Positions 20,526-31,480 of a stretch of DNA of 64,000 nucleotides are shown here, piece by piece. Numbering within the stretch: the stretch's first letter is position 1; every line of letters starts with the position of its first letter. Origin of the DNA: Symbiodinium natans (taxonomy: Eukaryota > Sar > Dinophyceae > Suessiales > Symbiodiniaceae); the NCBI GenBank assembly GCA_905221605.1, contig CAJNDS010001780.1:197501-261500 (forward strand). Reading direction: 5' to 3'. The notes under the pieces are model-generated. The model was not told where the DNA came from. It saw only the letters and a list, made by a program, of their open reading frames with translations, and did not search any database. The position numbers and the translations under genes are program-made.

Positions 20526-21130
20526 CTGTAGCAAACAGCACCGTGATATCTTCATCGGACTCCATGCCTCTGTACCCCATATGAATTCTAAACACTACAA
20601 ACTCTCGCAACTGTAAGACCCCTAAACCCTCAACCCTAAACCCTAAGCCCTAAACCCTAAACCCTAAATAATCCCTACCAATGAGCCTATAAGCCCTTCA
20701 AATCCTGCAAACCCTGAGTTATCCCATCCCCCTACTATTGGAACCCACCCTACCCCCGAATATTACATACCCCTCCCCCCATATACTATAACCATAAGTG
20801 GGAGCATTTAATATTAGGGGTCAGGGTAGGTTGTCTAAACCGTAAACCCTAAACCCTAAACCCTAAACCCTAAACCCTAAACCCTAAACCCTACACCCTA
20901 CAACCTGGAAGTTCAGGCCTCCAGCGCTGGCCGCGCTGGGCGACCAGGCACAGGGCACCAGCGATTTTCTCCTCGCGCACGGCCGCAGAAGTCGGGTTTC
21001 GGGTTTTGGGTTTCGTGACCCTAAGCCTTAAACCCTAAACCCCAAACCCTAAACCCTAAACCCCAACCCCCGATTCAGAACCTGGCGGCCATTGTCTAGT
21101 GGACCCTAAACCCTAAACTCTTGCTGGCAG

Positions 21131-21578
21131 GGTGGGGCCTCGCCTCCCGAGGACCTGGGGAAGAGAAGCGGGGCTTTCAGGGCTCGGAGGGCTTGCAGCC
21201 TAAACGGGAGTGGTGTGAAGGGTGTAGGGGTGGAGGCGAAGGTTTAAGCCGTAACCCTTTACCCTAAGCCCTTAACCCTAAACCCTGAAGCCATTCGGCC
21301 TAGAATCCCTAAACCCTGCACAGGGAGGGGCATTCATTGCGAGTGAAATCCGAAACTCCAAACCCTGCACCCCAAACCCTAAACCCTAAACCCTAAACCC
21401 TAAACCCTAAACCCTAAACCCTAAACCCTAAACCCTAAACCCTAAACCCTAAACCCTAAACCCTAAACCCTAAACCCTAAACCCTAAACCTTGGGCCGGT
21501 TCCGATTGCAGGAGCCAGAATTGGATGGACAGGCTGTGCGCGCAGTGCCTGGCCAGAAAGCTGGCAGAGGTGTTTCAG
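21131..21578 (+). CDS. Two candidate exons, unknown protein
   Basis: 21131-21196 reads GGASPPEDLGKRSGAFRARR after TGGCAG|G. 21512-21578 reads SQNWMDRLCAQCLARKLAEV and two more codons after TTGCAG|G, and ends CAG|GTTTAGGG, so its donor GT is the first base pair of a telomere-like run. The linkage of the two is assumed from order only; the segment between them is mostly a CCCTAAA array (21365-21488). Confidence 0.45.
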
Positions 21579-22789
21579 GTTTAGGGTTCAGGGTTTGGGG
21601 TTTAGGGTTTTGGGTTTGGGGTTTAGGGTTTTGGGTTTAGGGTTTTGGGGTTTAGGGTTTCGGGTAATTATAAGACGCACGAGACTATGGCCCAGAGAAT
21701 CCTACACCCCTAGACCCTGCACCCTAAACCCTAAACCCCAACTACACCTTAAGCCCCAATTCCCCAACCCTAAACCCTAAACCCTAAACCCTAAACCCTA
21801 AACCCTAAACCCTAAACCCTAAACTCTAAACCCTAAACCCTAAACCCTAAACCCTAAACCCTAAACCCCAAACCCTAAACCCTAAACTCGCTGCTGTGAG
21901 CCCGCTGAACCTTAGAGTTGAGCTGAGGGCCTTGCGGGACTGGGGGCTTTAAGGTTTGGGGTTTGGGGTTTAGGGATGAGGGTTTGGGGTTTAGGGTTTA
22001 GGGTTTGGGGTTTAGGGTTTTGGGTAGAGTTTAGGGTTTAGGGTTTGGGGTTTGGGGTTTAGGGTTTGGGGTTTAGGGTTTGGCGTTTAGGTTTCGCGTT
22101 TAGGGTTTGGGGTTTAGGGTGTTGGGTTTGGGGTTTAGGGTGCAGGGGTTGGGGTTGAGGGCATCCAGGATTTGGGTTCTTGGGGCTTAGGGTTGAGGGG
22201 GCTCAGGGTTTAAGGTTTTGGGGTGGGGGGCACAGTGAGCGGGATCGAAGAGAGGAGGGGAATATAGTTGCTCTCTATCTCCGCTGCCCTAAACCCTAGA
22301 CCCTAAACCCTAAACCCTAGTTTAATCCCGAAACCCTAACCCCGAAACCCTACGCCCTAAGCCCTAAACCCTAAACCCTTAGCCCTAAACCCTAAACTGC
22401 AACCTAGAAATCTCAAAACAATTGCATGTCCCAGCGTGGCCTGCACTCTGAACCCCAAACCCTAAACCCAAATCCCTTTCACGAGTTTTGGGTTTAGGCC
22501 TGTGCGGCCGGTGTCTTTTTTTTTTGTGGGGGGGGGGGGGGGGGGGTGTGTCGCTTCTACGACCTCCACCGGCCCGTAATCACTGTGTAAATCTCCCTTT
22601 CCTGGGCTTCTTGTTGTTTTTGCTGGGGCCTTCGCAATGCTTGGTGGTACTCGTACTCGTTTCCCTTGTTTTGGTGCAAGGGTTCCGTGATAAAGAAACG
22701 TACCCAAGAAAGGGTACCCATATGATAGTATGGTTCCGGGGCTGCCAAGAACAGAGTAGAGGCCCACTTGGGAGCGGTGGTCGCAAGCC

Positions 22790-24137
22790 ATGGCTGGTGA
22801 CTCCTTCTCCTTCTTTGCCCTTGGAGATTTCGGCGTCAATGTTCACCACTTCATTCCCTCCATGTCAAGGCATTTTCTGCAAAGTGCTCTTGCAATGAAG
22901 CTTCTGGCCCAGTCTCCCGAGATTGACCTTCGCTTCGTGACTCTTTTGGGCGACAACGCGTACCTGGGTTTTGGAGTACTATATTTTAATACTTTCTTTT
23001 TGGTTCTGGGTTCCTATTATAGCTACTGACACCTCAAAAGTATGTAGTTTTTCCAGGGTCTACTCCAAAGCTAAGGTACCCAATGGGGGTTTCAGGGACA
23101 GAGGATGTGGTGTGGCGTGGCATCCTTGAGGACGTGTTTCAGTTTCTCGGCTTCTTTTTGGCTGGCTCTTAGGACTTTGACTGTTTGGGTTGTTGTAGAA
23201 ACTACAATAAGGAGCCTAAAAGTTAAGCTTTTAGGAAGGGTTCAGAAGTCAGCTAAGGTTTGGCTATGGGCTCAAGTGGTATGCGGTCCTCGGGAACCAC
23301 GACTACTACAACGTCGCCCCCGCCCAGGTGGCGTACACGTACCGGCATGGCTATCTGTCCGAAGAAGCGGGCAGGTGGTACATGCCAGCGAACTGGTACA
23401 GCGAGGTCGTGGAGCACAAGGGCATCGGCATCTGCATGCTCGCGCTCGACACTGAGCAAGCCACAGGCATGTCACAACACAGTGAGAAGGGCAACGACAT
23501 CTTCCCTTATTTCCGCAAGCAGCAAGCTTCTTGGCAGCCCAGTGGTAACCCTTTACCCTTGTTTTGGTTCAAGCTTCCCTGATAACGTAACCAGCCCCAA
23601 AAGGGGTACCCCTTTATAAACCCTAAACCCTAAACCCTAAACCCTAAACCCTAAACCCTAAACCCTAAACCCTAAACCCTAAACCCTAAACCCTAAACCC
23701 TAAACCCTAAACCCTAAAATGGTTAGAGGGCTAACAAGGCCTGGTTCGAACGGGAGGTCTCCAAACCAGAGTGTCAACAAGCCCACTGGATTGTCGTCTT
23801 AGGGCACCACCCTGTCATATCAGCAGGATGGCGTGGTTCCGCACCACACATGCAGCCCTTCCTCGACCTAATGGTAGCCTGGCATGTTGACCTGTTCCTT
23901 TGTGGCCATGACCATGGTTCGCAGCATGCGGAGCACATGGGCCTCCATGTCATTGGGGCTGCCGCCGCTTCTCTACCCGGGGGCACAGGACCCGTTGACG
24001 ATCCAAGAGTGGATTTCTTCCATGGGCCCTCGCCTGTCTTCGCGATGTTTACAGTCTCACGTCAACAGATCCGGGGTGGTTTCCGGTCGGGCGAAAATGC
24101 CTCATGGTGGCCAGACCGCACGAGGAGACCGTTGTAA
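22790..24137 (+). CDS. Purple acid phosphatase-type metallophosphoesterase, four exons
   Basis: Exons 22790-22959, 23076-23141, 23258-23525 and 23739-24137 join in frame to 300 residues, close to single-domain tartrate-resistant acid phosphatases. All five metal-binding blocks are present in order: ALGDFG (near residue 13), LLGDNAY (55), WYAVLGNHDYYN (92), VVLGHHPVISAGW (191) and LCGHDHGSQH (225). Known: these enzymes hydrolyse phosphate monoesters at a two-metal centre. Introns 1 and 2 are GT-AG, intron 3 is GC-AG, and all acceptors are AAG|G. Intron 3 holds a CCCTAAA array (23618-23719) and a short inverted-repeat element. The ATG falls right before block I and no signal peptide is seen. 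The frame is also open a little upstream (ERWSQ before the Met), so a 5' exon may be missing. Strand, order and reading frame all agree, so this gene is secure. Confidence 0.9.
22960..23075 (+). mobile_element. Introner-like element forming intron 1 of the acid phosphatase gene
   Basis: 116 bp. The intron starts GTACC and the next exon also starts GTACC, so a short direct repeat brackets it. Inside, TGGGTTTTGGAGTA faces TACTCCAAAG, a terminal inverted repeat. The same element occurs at 25715-25852 and 54415-54688 outside recognised coding sequence, each copy carrying a telomere-like array. Donor GT and acceptor CTAAG|G are supplied at its edges. Confidence 0.75.
23142..23257 (+). other. Intron 2 of the acid phosphatase gene, 116 bp
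   Basis: Starts GTTTCTCGG; the next exon starts GTTTGG, a 4-bp direct repeat. It ends AGCTAAG, like intron 1 (GCTAAG), and is exactly the same length, although the interior is a different sequence. It contains the palindrome CCTAAAAGTTAAGCTTTTAGG save one base. Probably a second kind of inserted intron. Confidence 0.65.
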
Positions 24138-24538
24138 AGCTCGATCTTCTTTTGTCGATATGATGGTAAAGGAGCTGTATAAACTAACCCGACACTCCCA
24201 AACCCTAAACCCTAAACCCTAAACTCTAAACCCTAAACCCTAAACCCTAAACCCTAAAGCCCACAGGAATCTGCTAAACAGTTCTAGCATTAACACATCT
24301 CTAAGAACCCGCTGAGGCTTTTTCGCTACATGCAGGGATCAGGCCAGCGGGAGGTACGACTTCGAAATGGGCTGAGCAACGCCTCCTTTTTGAGTTGTCG
24401 CTCTTCGGTCTGTCAGCGTGATGGGAAAGGCAGAAAAACCACTCCCTCCAGGCTGCGCATGGTTTAGGGTTTAGGGTTTCGGGTTTAGGGTTTAGGGTTT
24501 CGGCCTTGCCCCATTAAATACGCCGACGAAGTTCCCAG

Positions 24539-26914
24539 GCGCCTTTGAGGCTGGCAATGCGAAGGCTTTTGACTTTATGGTTTTTGAGCTCGTCTTGGAG
24601 AGGTGACACAGTTGCTTCGTGCTAGCTAGCTCGGTACCCTAGGTACCCTGGGTAACTTAGGTATACTAGGTACCCTAGGTACCTAGGTACCCTGTGTCCT
24701 GTGTCCTAGGTAACCTGGGTGGCCTGAACCCCAAACCCTAAACCCTCGATCCCAAACTAACGGCCTGCCCAGGTGCGGGTGCGGAAAGCTCTGATGCGCA
24801 TCGGTCTCTCCACCCTGTCCTCCACCTTGTCCACGGTGGGCGCAGTGCTTGGACCAGGGCTCAGGGCTTTGGGCTTAGGGTTGGTTCGGGGTCTAGGCTT
24901 AGGGCTGCCCTAAACCCAACACCCCTAACATACCAAAACTCCTCCCCGAGCCCCTGAAGACCCACACTCGCTCCACCCTCAGACGGCCCCTCTGAAATCA
25001 GGGCTTGTGAAGCACATGGGTAGTTCTCTAAATTGGAAGTTTTGGGGTCCTATATATCGACCGGCACCTTATAAAAAGAACCCCCAAGAGGGACCCCACT
25101 TTGGAGAACTACCCATATGGGACCTTCCGAAAATAAGGCAAACCCTAAACCCTCAAGCCTCAACCCTCAACCCTAAACCCTAAACCCTGAACCTTAACCC
25201 TAAACCCTAAACCCTAAGCCCTAGTATCGTCGACACTCATATCCCTTTCACAGAGAAGTGGAGGGTGCTCTTTGCCGAGGCGGACTCCCCCTGAACTCTT
25301 CAACTTCTTAGGCCCATATCACACCAAGGCCTGGAGCGCCTGGGTTTAGGGTTTAGGGTTTAGGGTTTAGGGTTTAGGGTTTAGGGTTTAGGGTGCTCCG
25401 AGTAGACCCGAAACCGTAAACAATGATCCCTCGTACGGGATGGTGGTCGCTCTTGACTCTTGCGTTGCCCAGGTGCCAGCGCCTTCCTGCTCAGCGCCAC
25501 GATGCAGGCCGGAAGTACCCTAAACCTTAAACCCTAAACCTTAAACCCTAAACCCTAAACCCTAAGCCCCCCCCCCCCCCCCCCCCCTTTCCATGCCCCG
25601 AAGCCTAAGCCCGAAACTCCATAAACCCAAACCCTGAAAACCCCAAATCCCTAAGCCCTCCCGAAACCCTAAACCCTGAACCAACCCCACACCCCAAGAT
25701 CTCCCAACCCGAAACCTGGGTTTTGGAGTACTGTACTTCAATACTTTTTTTGGTTCAGGGTTCCTATCATGGCTACTTATCCCTAAACCCTAAACCCAAA
25801 GCCCAAAGCCCAAAACCCTAAACCCTAAACCCTAGGGACGACTCCAAAGTAGGGAAACGCTGGGATTGCCAGCCGAAGGTGTTCACGAAGCTTGGCTCAG
25901 CCTGGGCCCTGGTTGAGCGACCTCTATGGTTGGGGTTTAGGGTTTAGGGTTTAGGGTTTAGGGTTTAGGGTTTAGGGTTTAGGGTTTAGGGTTTAGGGTT
26001 TAGGGTTTAGGGTTTAGGGTTTAGGGTTGAGGGGTTTAGGGTTTAGGGGTTCAGGGGTGAGGGCTGAGGGTTTAGGGTTTCGGTGTTTAGGGGGGTTTGG
26101 GGCCTTGAGATGCTGAGAGGTTCAAGGACTCAGTAGGGTTTTAGGGGGTTTAGGGGGTCTTTCGGGCATCTGGGGTGTGGGGTGGGCTCTTGTCTTCACA
26201 CCCTAAACCCTAAACCCTAACCCCTCAACCCCAAACCCTAAACCCTAAACCCTAAACCCTAAACCCTAAACCCTAAACCCTAAACCCTAAACCCTAAACC
26301 CTAAACCCTAAACCCCAAACCCTAAACCCCAAACCCCAAACCCTCCAAGTGTGCTGAGGTGGTTATTGCTGTCAGCCTGCTCTCCTGCATCGCGTCACTG
26401 GTGGCCGGCTCCCTACAAGGGTTTAGGGTTTAGGGTTTAGGGCTTTAGGGTTTAGGGCTTTAGGGTTTAGGGTTTGGGGTTTAGGGTTTGGGGTTTAGGG
26501 TTTAGGATTTAGGGTTTAGGACTTTAGGGGCTTAGGACCCCAAGCCCCGGCTCCCTACAAGGGTTTAGGGTTTAGGGTTTAGGGTGTAGGGTTTAGGGCT
26601 TTAGGGCTTTCGGACCCCAAGCCCTAAACTCTAAACCCTAAACCCTGGGGCACTTTGAGCCCCCCTAGAGCCTAAGACTTCTTGAGTCCAAAGCCCCAGA
26701 CCCCAAGACCAGACGCAAAACCCAAGCTAAACCCTAAACCCTGAACCCTGAACCCTAAACCCTAAACCCTAAACCCTAAGCCCTAAGCCCTAAACCCTAA
26801 ACCCTAAGCCCTAAACCCTAAACCCTAAACCCGAAAACCCAGGTGCTTCCCGCGGTCCTGGTTCTCTTTGGCCCTGGCTTGACGCCATGGTTGCCGGGCT
26901 GCAGGGATGGGTGG
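24539..26914 (+). CDS. Candidate membrane protein gene, six short exons
   Basis: Exons by AG|G acceptors: 24539-24602 (FEAGNAKAFDFMVFELVLER), 24773-24835 (KALMRIGLSTLSSTLST, GTGGGC donor), 25473-25514 (ASAFLLSATMQAG), 25879-25929 (VFTKLGSAWALVERPLW), 26359-26400 (VVIAVSLLSCIASL, GTGGCC donor) and 26843-26914 (VLPAVLVLFGPGLTPWLPG). Several are phase 0 and hydrophobic. The introns are dominated by telomere-like arrays. It starts about 400 bp after the acid phosphatase gene on the same strand. I do not recognise the family, and linkage of all six is inference. Confidence 0.45.
24628..24716. repeat. CTAGGTACC minisatellite
   Basis: About nine degenerate copies of a 9-11 bp palindromic unit (CCTAGGTA) in tandem, with two GTGTCCT units near the right end. 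Confidence 0.8.
25016..25116. mobile_element. Miniature inverted-repeat element, 101 bp
   Basis: ATGGGTAGTTCTCTAAA at the left faces TTTGGAGAACTACCCAT at the right. A right-end fragment of the same family is at about 53575-53608 (TTTAGAGAACTACCCACT). No coding capacity. Confidence 0.75.
25715..25852 (+). mobile_element. Second copy of the introner-like element, with a repeat array inside
   Basis: TGGGTTTTGGAGTACTGTAC through GGTTCCTATCATGGCTACTT matches intron 1 of the acid phosphatase gene. The right part is replaced by CCCTAAA-like repeats before the end ACTCCAAAG. Confidence 0.7.
26405..26625 (+). repeat. Tandem duplication of exon edge plus array
   Basis: CCGGCTCCCTACAAG followed by TTTAGGG units occurs at 26405 and again at 26547, 142 bp apart; both copies later run into GGACCCCAAGCC. 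The duplicated unit therefore contains the edge of a coding-like block together with its array. Confidence 0.7.
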
Positions 26915-27641
26915 TTGTGCAGTTTAGGGCTTAGGGTTTAGGGTTTAGGGTTTAGGGTTTAGGGCTTAGGGCTCAGAGTTCCTGGCTCTGGGGTTGTAGG
27001 GTTTGGGGTTTAGGGTTTAGGGTTTCGGGTTAGGGTTTAGGGTTTAGGGTTTAGGGTTTGAGAGCCAGTTGGATGAGATTCATCCCGAGAATGTTAGTCG
27101 ACAATATGTTGTTCGAGGCCCCTTCTAGGGACTACGAACTACGTGGCCAGGAATGTGATGATATCCTAGGACTCGGGCCAAACATGATCTACATAGGTGT
27201 GTACTGCGCGATCCAACGGGCTTCGATGTTCTTCGGGAGCCCTAAAGCCCGGAACCCTGAACCCTAAACGCTAAACGCTATAAACCCCAAACCCTCAACT
27301 CAAAACTACATCCTGTTTTTTGGGGCTTGGGGCTCTAGTCCCTATTCCCAAAGGGGTTGAGGGCTCGGAATCGTGCCTCTTTGAGGCATCAAGCTGGATG
27401 GTAACACACAAGCCAACACCCTGCAACACCCTGCGCCGTTTTGTTTGCTTTTCAGGATGCATATTCTTCCTTGTAAGGGCAATCTGCGCCGCCCTCAGAA
27501 GTAGGAGTCTGGGAATGTAGGACCGTATGCGGAGTCATTGTGTTGTGTTTGGGGGGGGGGTGGGGAGAGGTTCTTGAGCAAATAGTAGGTTCGGAGGGGC
27601 TAGAGCTGCCCTGTACCTCCCTAAGCACGAACATCCTCCAG

Positions 27642-27692
27642 GTACCAGCGTTGTTGCAGCTGCTGCTGCCGCAAGCGCATGCAAAGGCGCTT
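27642..27692 (+). CDS. Candidate exon, unknown protein
   Basis: Reads VPALLQLLLPQAHAKAL after CTCCAG|G. Other frames are also open, and the donor is not clear. Confidence 0.3.
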
Positions 27693-27772
27693 GGGGGTTT
27701 AGGGCGACTCGGGCTTAGGGTTTTGGGTGGGTGCCGTAGCTTTTGGAGATCGAATCTTGCAGTTATGGAGTA

Positions 27773-27905
27773 CTTAAGGGAGGGGATTTCAAGGGGGTAT
27801 GTAACCCAAGGTTCCCTTATACTCCCCACTACTCCCTAAGGCTCCCTCAGCTTTCCCTAGGTACCTTCCCTGCATGAGCACTCCTCCCTTAAGAGCCCTA
27901 TCATG
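27773..27905. mobile_element. Miniature inverted-repeat element
   Basis: CTTAAGGGAGGGG at the left faces CCTCCCTTAAG at the right. The interior (CCCCACTACTCCC, AAGGCTCCCT) recurs in the copy at 31234-31480. Confidence 0.72.
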
Positions 27906-28080
27906 CAGGTTGGCGCATGTCTGGGTCAGGATTGAAACCCATGACTCTAGGACACCGCAGCTCTCAAAACTGGGTTTCGAGTTGAGGATACCTGGACACT
28001 GAGCGCCCTCAGGCATTGAGCTTTCAATCCGCAGGCCAAACTTTTCTGGGGTTTTCCCTAACCCCTAATCCGTAGACCTT

Positions 28081-28184
28081 AAACCCTAAACCCTAAACCC
28101 TAAACCCTAAACCCTAAACCCTAAACCCTAAACCCTAAACCCTAAACCCTAAACCCTAAACCCTAAACCCTAAACCCTAAACCC
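28081..28184 (-). repeat. CCCTAAA array
   Basis: Perfect seven-base units between two unique blocks. Confidence 0.95.
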
Positions 28185-28459
28185 TCGACACCGGAGGTGT
28201 GTGCAGGGCGTCCGGCCCCCCCAAGCACACAGTGTTAGGATGTTTTTCACCTTGCAGGAACAGCCTTGCAAAGGGATATCGGATCGCGTCAAGGCGTTCT
28301 AGTGACAGTCGCCTCCAAACAAACCCCAAACCCCAAACCCCAAACCCTAAACCCCAACCCCCAAACCCCAAACCCCAAACCCCAAGCCCTAAACCCTAAA
28401 CCCTAAACCCTAAACCCTAAACCCTAAACCCGAAACCCTAAACCCTTTCTCTCGCACAG

Positions 28460-28528
28460 GGTCGCCCAGACGCAGGAGGCCGTGGTTCATATCACTTTCT
28501 GGGGGGAGACTTGTCTTCTGGTGGTTCG
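28460..28528 (+). CDS. Candidate exon, unknown protein
   Basis: Reads VAQTQEAVVHITFWGETCLL and two more codons after CGCACAG|G. The donor is GTTTCGGGG at the start of a TTTAGGG run. Clean splice signals at both ends; no family recognised. Confidence 0.5.
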
Positions 28529-29343
28529 GTTTCGGGGTTTAGGGTTTAGGGTTTAGGGTTTCGGGTTTAGGGTTTAGGGTTTAGGGTTTAGGGTTCAGGG
28601 TTTAGGGTGTAGGGTGTAGGGTGTAGGGTGTAGGGTGTGGGGTCTAGGGTTGTCGTTAGATGAGAGTTGAAATCCTTGACCCCTAGACCCTAATCCCGAA
28701 TACTCTAGGGCTCGGAGTAAGTATGAAGAGTATGCCCTTAGGGCCCCTATATGCTTCTACTACAACAGCCCCCAAAACCCTATTCTCACCCTAAACCCTA
28801 AACCCTGAACCCTAAACCCTAAACCCTAAACCCTAAACCCTGAACCCTAAACCCTAAACCCTAAACCCTAAACCCTGAACCGTAAATCCTAAACCCTAAA
28901 CCCTAAACCCTAAACCCTAAACCCTAAACCCTAAACCCCCAGCCCTAAACCCTAAACCTTAAACCCTCAACCTTAGACTCCAATTATAACCTATTTATTA
29001 AGGCCCCTGTTTACACTCTACCTGGGGGCGTGCATTCTGGGGCGGTAGCCGGCGGATGTGTGGCCCTGAACCCTGGTGTGCAAAGTCCCTGCTGGCCTTG
29101 GGTTTAGGGTTTAGGGTTTAGGGTTTAGGGTTTAGGGTTCAGGGTTTAGGGTTTAGGGTTCAGGGTTTGGGGTTTGGGGTTAGGGGTTAGGGTTTAGGGT
29201 CAGTGTTGGGTTTAGTGTTAGGTTTTCGAGGAGATTTGGACGATTTAGGGTTTGGGGTTCAGATTGGTAATTTCCAAAGTAGGGAACGCCTCAAAAAATG
29301 ATTACAATCCCTGTTGTAGGAACCACCAAGAAGGGTACGTCCA

Positions 29344-29415
29344 TTTTCTCGGAAATCCCTGCACACCGTGTGAAGCTGGTGACCGAAACCCGGCAAAACA
29401 TGGATCACGTACCCT
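29344..29415 (+). CDS. Candidate exon, unknown protein
   Basis: Open frame FSEIPAHRVKLVTETRQNMD, with codon bias like the other exons, between a short inverted-repeat fragment and a CCCTAAA array. An AG|G acceptor is not evident, so its left edge is uncertain. Confidence 0.3.
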
Positions 29416-30317
29416 GCACCCTAAACCCTAAACCCTAAACACTAAACACTAAACCCTAAACCCTAAACCCTAAACCCTAAACCCTAAACCCTAAACCCTA
29501 AACCCTAAACCCTAAACCCTAATCCCTAAACCCAAAACCCTGAACCCTAACCTTAAACCCTAAGCCCTAACCCTAAACCCTAAACCCGAAACCCTAAACC
29601 CTAAACCCTAAACCGTTTAGGGGTTTAGGGTTTTAACTGGGCTCTGAGGGTTTAGGCTGCAAGAGCTTGAAGCCGAAACCTAAACTCTAAACGCTAAACC
29701 CTAGACCCTAAACCCTAAACTCTAAAACCGAAACCCTAAACCCTGAGCTCTGGCCAGTCTCTCGACGACGGTGGGCGGGGCAATGGCCAGTTGCCTGGGA
29801 CTTGGATCCCAAATCTCAAACTGAGGGATGAGGGTTTTGGGTTCAGGGTTCTGGGTCTAGGGTTTAGGGTTTAGGGTTTAGGGTTTAGGGTTTAGGGTTT
29901 AGGGTACCCTTGTTCTAAGATGGTTACTGGGCTACGAAGTCATGCAAGCATGTAGCATTAGCATATGCTTGCGCTGTAAAGTTTGGTGTTTATAGACGTT
30001 GACATGGGTCAACTATGTTTGGGGTTTTGGGTTGAAGGGTTCTAAACCTTAAATACGAACAAATACCCTAAACCCTAAACCCTGAACCCTGAACCCTGAA
30101 CCCTAAACCCTAAACCCTAAACCCTAAACCCTAAACCGCAAGGTTTTGAGGGCCAGGGCTCCTTCGGCCATGTCTTCCGTGATGAATCGTGCAATGGGCC
30201 CGGACCCCCCCCCCCCCCTGAATCTTCAACTTAGGTTTTAGGTTTTAGGGTTTTAGGGTTGGGGGTTTAGGGTTGGGGGTTTAGGGTTAAGGGCTAAAAT
30301 ACTCCCTAAACCCAGAC

Positions 30318-30546
30318 CCTAAACCCTAAACCCTAAACCCTAAACCCTAAACCCTAAACCCTAAACCCTAAACCCTAAACCCTAAACCCTAAACCCTAAA
30401 CCCTAAACCCTAAACCCTAAACCCTAAACCCTAAACCCTAAACCCTAAACCCTAATACCCTAAACCCTAAACCCTAAACCCTAAACCCTAAACCCTAAAC
30501 CCTAAACCCTAAACCCTAAACCCTAAACCCTAAACCCTAAACCCTA
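30318..30546 (-). repeat. CCCTAAA array
   Basis: Long run of perfect units, with one AATACCC interruption near 30453. Confidence 0.95.
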
Positions 30547-30616
30547 AGCTTCTTCTCCGAGTATGGTGCTCCTCAGGGTCGCTCTGTGTGACAGCGTTTA
30601 GGGTTTGGGGTTTAGG

Positions 30617-30714
30617 TTGGGATGTTCACCCTTATACTACAGCCCTTAGTAGGGGTTACACTAGGGGGTACTGTAATCCTATTAAGACTGTTAGTATAAG
30701 GAGGAACATCCCAA
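30617..30714. mobile_element. Miniature inverted-repeat element, family 1
   Basis: 98 bp. TTGGGATGTTCACCCTTATA faces TATAAGGAGGAACATCCCAA, with an inner pair CCCTTAGTAGGGG and CCTATTAAGACTG. The insert plus its neighbouring repeat run is bracketed by TGTGACAGCGTTTAGGG at 30587 and 30715. Other family members are at 34046, 62098, 33989 and 40853. Confidence 0.85.
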
Positions 30715-31233
30715 TGTGACAGCGTTTAGGGCTCGGGGTTTAGGGTTTGGTGTTTAGGGTCAGGATATGGGATTTCGGGTTTTGGGGTTTAGGGTTTGGG
30801 GCTCAGGGTTGGGATTTGGGGCTTATGGTTTGGGGCCTCGTTCAGGGTCTAAGGCCATAAGCATGTCAGAGGTGATACTTGAATGTAAGGGCCCTAAGGC
30901 AAGAGCAACCCTAAACCCTAAACCCTGACCCTAAACCCAAAACCCAAAACCCTAAACCCTAAACCCTAAGCTCCAAACCATTGATTTTCGACATCTTTCG
31001 TTGGCCATGGGGTAGGGGGCCCTAAGGCCAGATCAACCCTAAACCTTAAACCCTAAACCCTAAACCCTAAACCCTAAACCCTAAACCCTGAACCCTAAAC
31101 CCTAAACCCTAAACCCTGCGCCCTAGACCCGGAACATGTGAGCCAAGGCCAATGGCCGTCGGGCGAAGTCTTCGCTGATTACCCCCCCCCCCACCCCCAG
31201 TGAGCCCAAGACCCACTCTCTTGGTTTATAGTA

Positions 31234-31480
31234 TTCTCGGGTTCTTAAGGGAAGGAGGTTCAATGCGGTTTAGGGTTTAGGGTTTAGGGTTCAAGGGGGG
31301 TATATACCCCAAGGTTCCCGAATACTCCCCACTACTCCCGAAGGCTCCCTAGGCTGACCCAAGGTTCCCCCTAATGAACCCCCCTCCCTTAAGAACCCTA
31401 AACCCTAAACCCTAAACCCTAAACCCTAAACCCTAAACCCTAAACCCTAAACCCTAAACCCCCCTCTCTTAAGAACCCTA
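31234..31480. mobile_element. Inverted-repeat element interrupted twice by telomere-like arrays
   Basis: Same family as 27773-27905 (TTCTTAAGGGAAGGAGGTTCA ... CCTCCCTTAAG, one base trimmed). One TTTAGGG run sits near the left end (31267-31290). A CCCTAAA run splits the right end: CCCCCCTCCCTTAAGAACCC is at 31379 and an almost identical copy at 31459, giving a 22-bp direct repeat with one mismatch around the array. Confidence 0.7.

Noticed and set aside
30140-30200. Protein-kinase glycine loop (GQGSFGHVF)
   Set aside because: The short match is attractive, but no downstream kinase exon (VAIK, HRD or DFG) was found on the plus strand nearby, and other frames are equally open.
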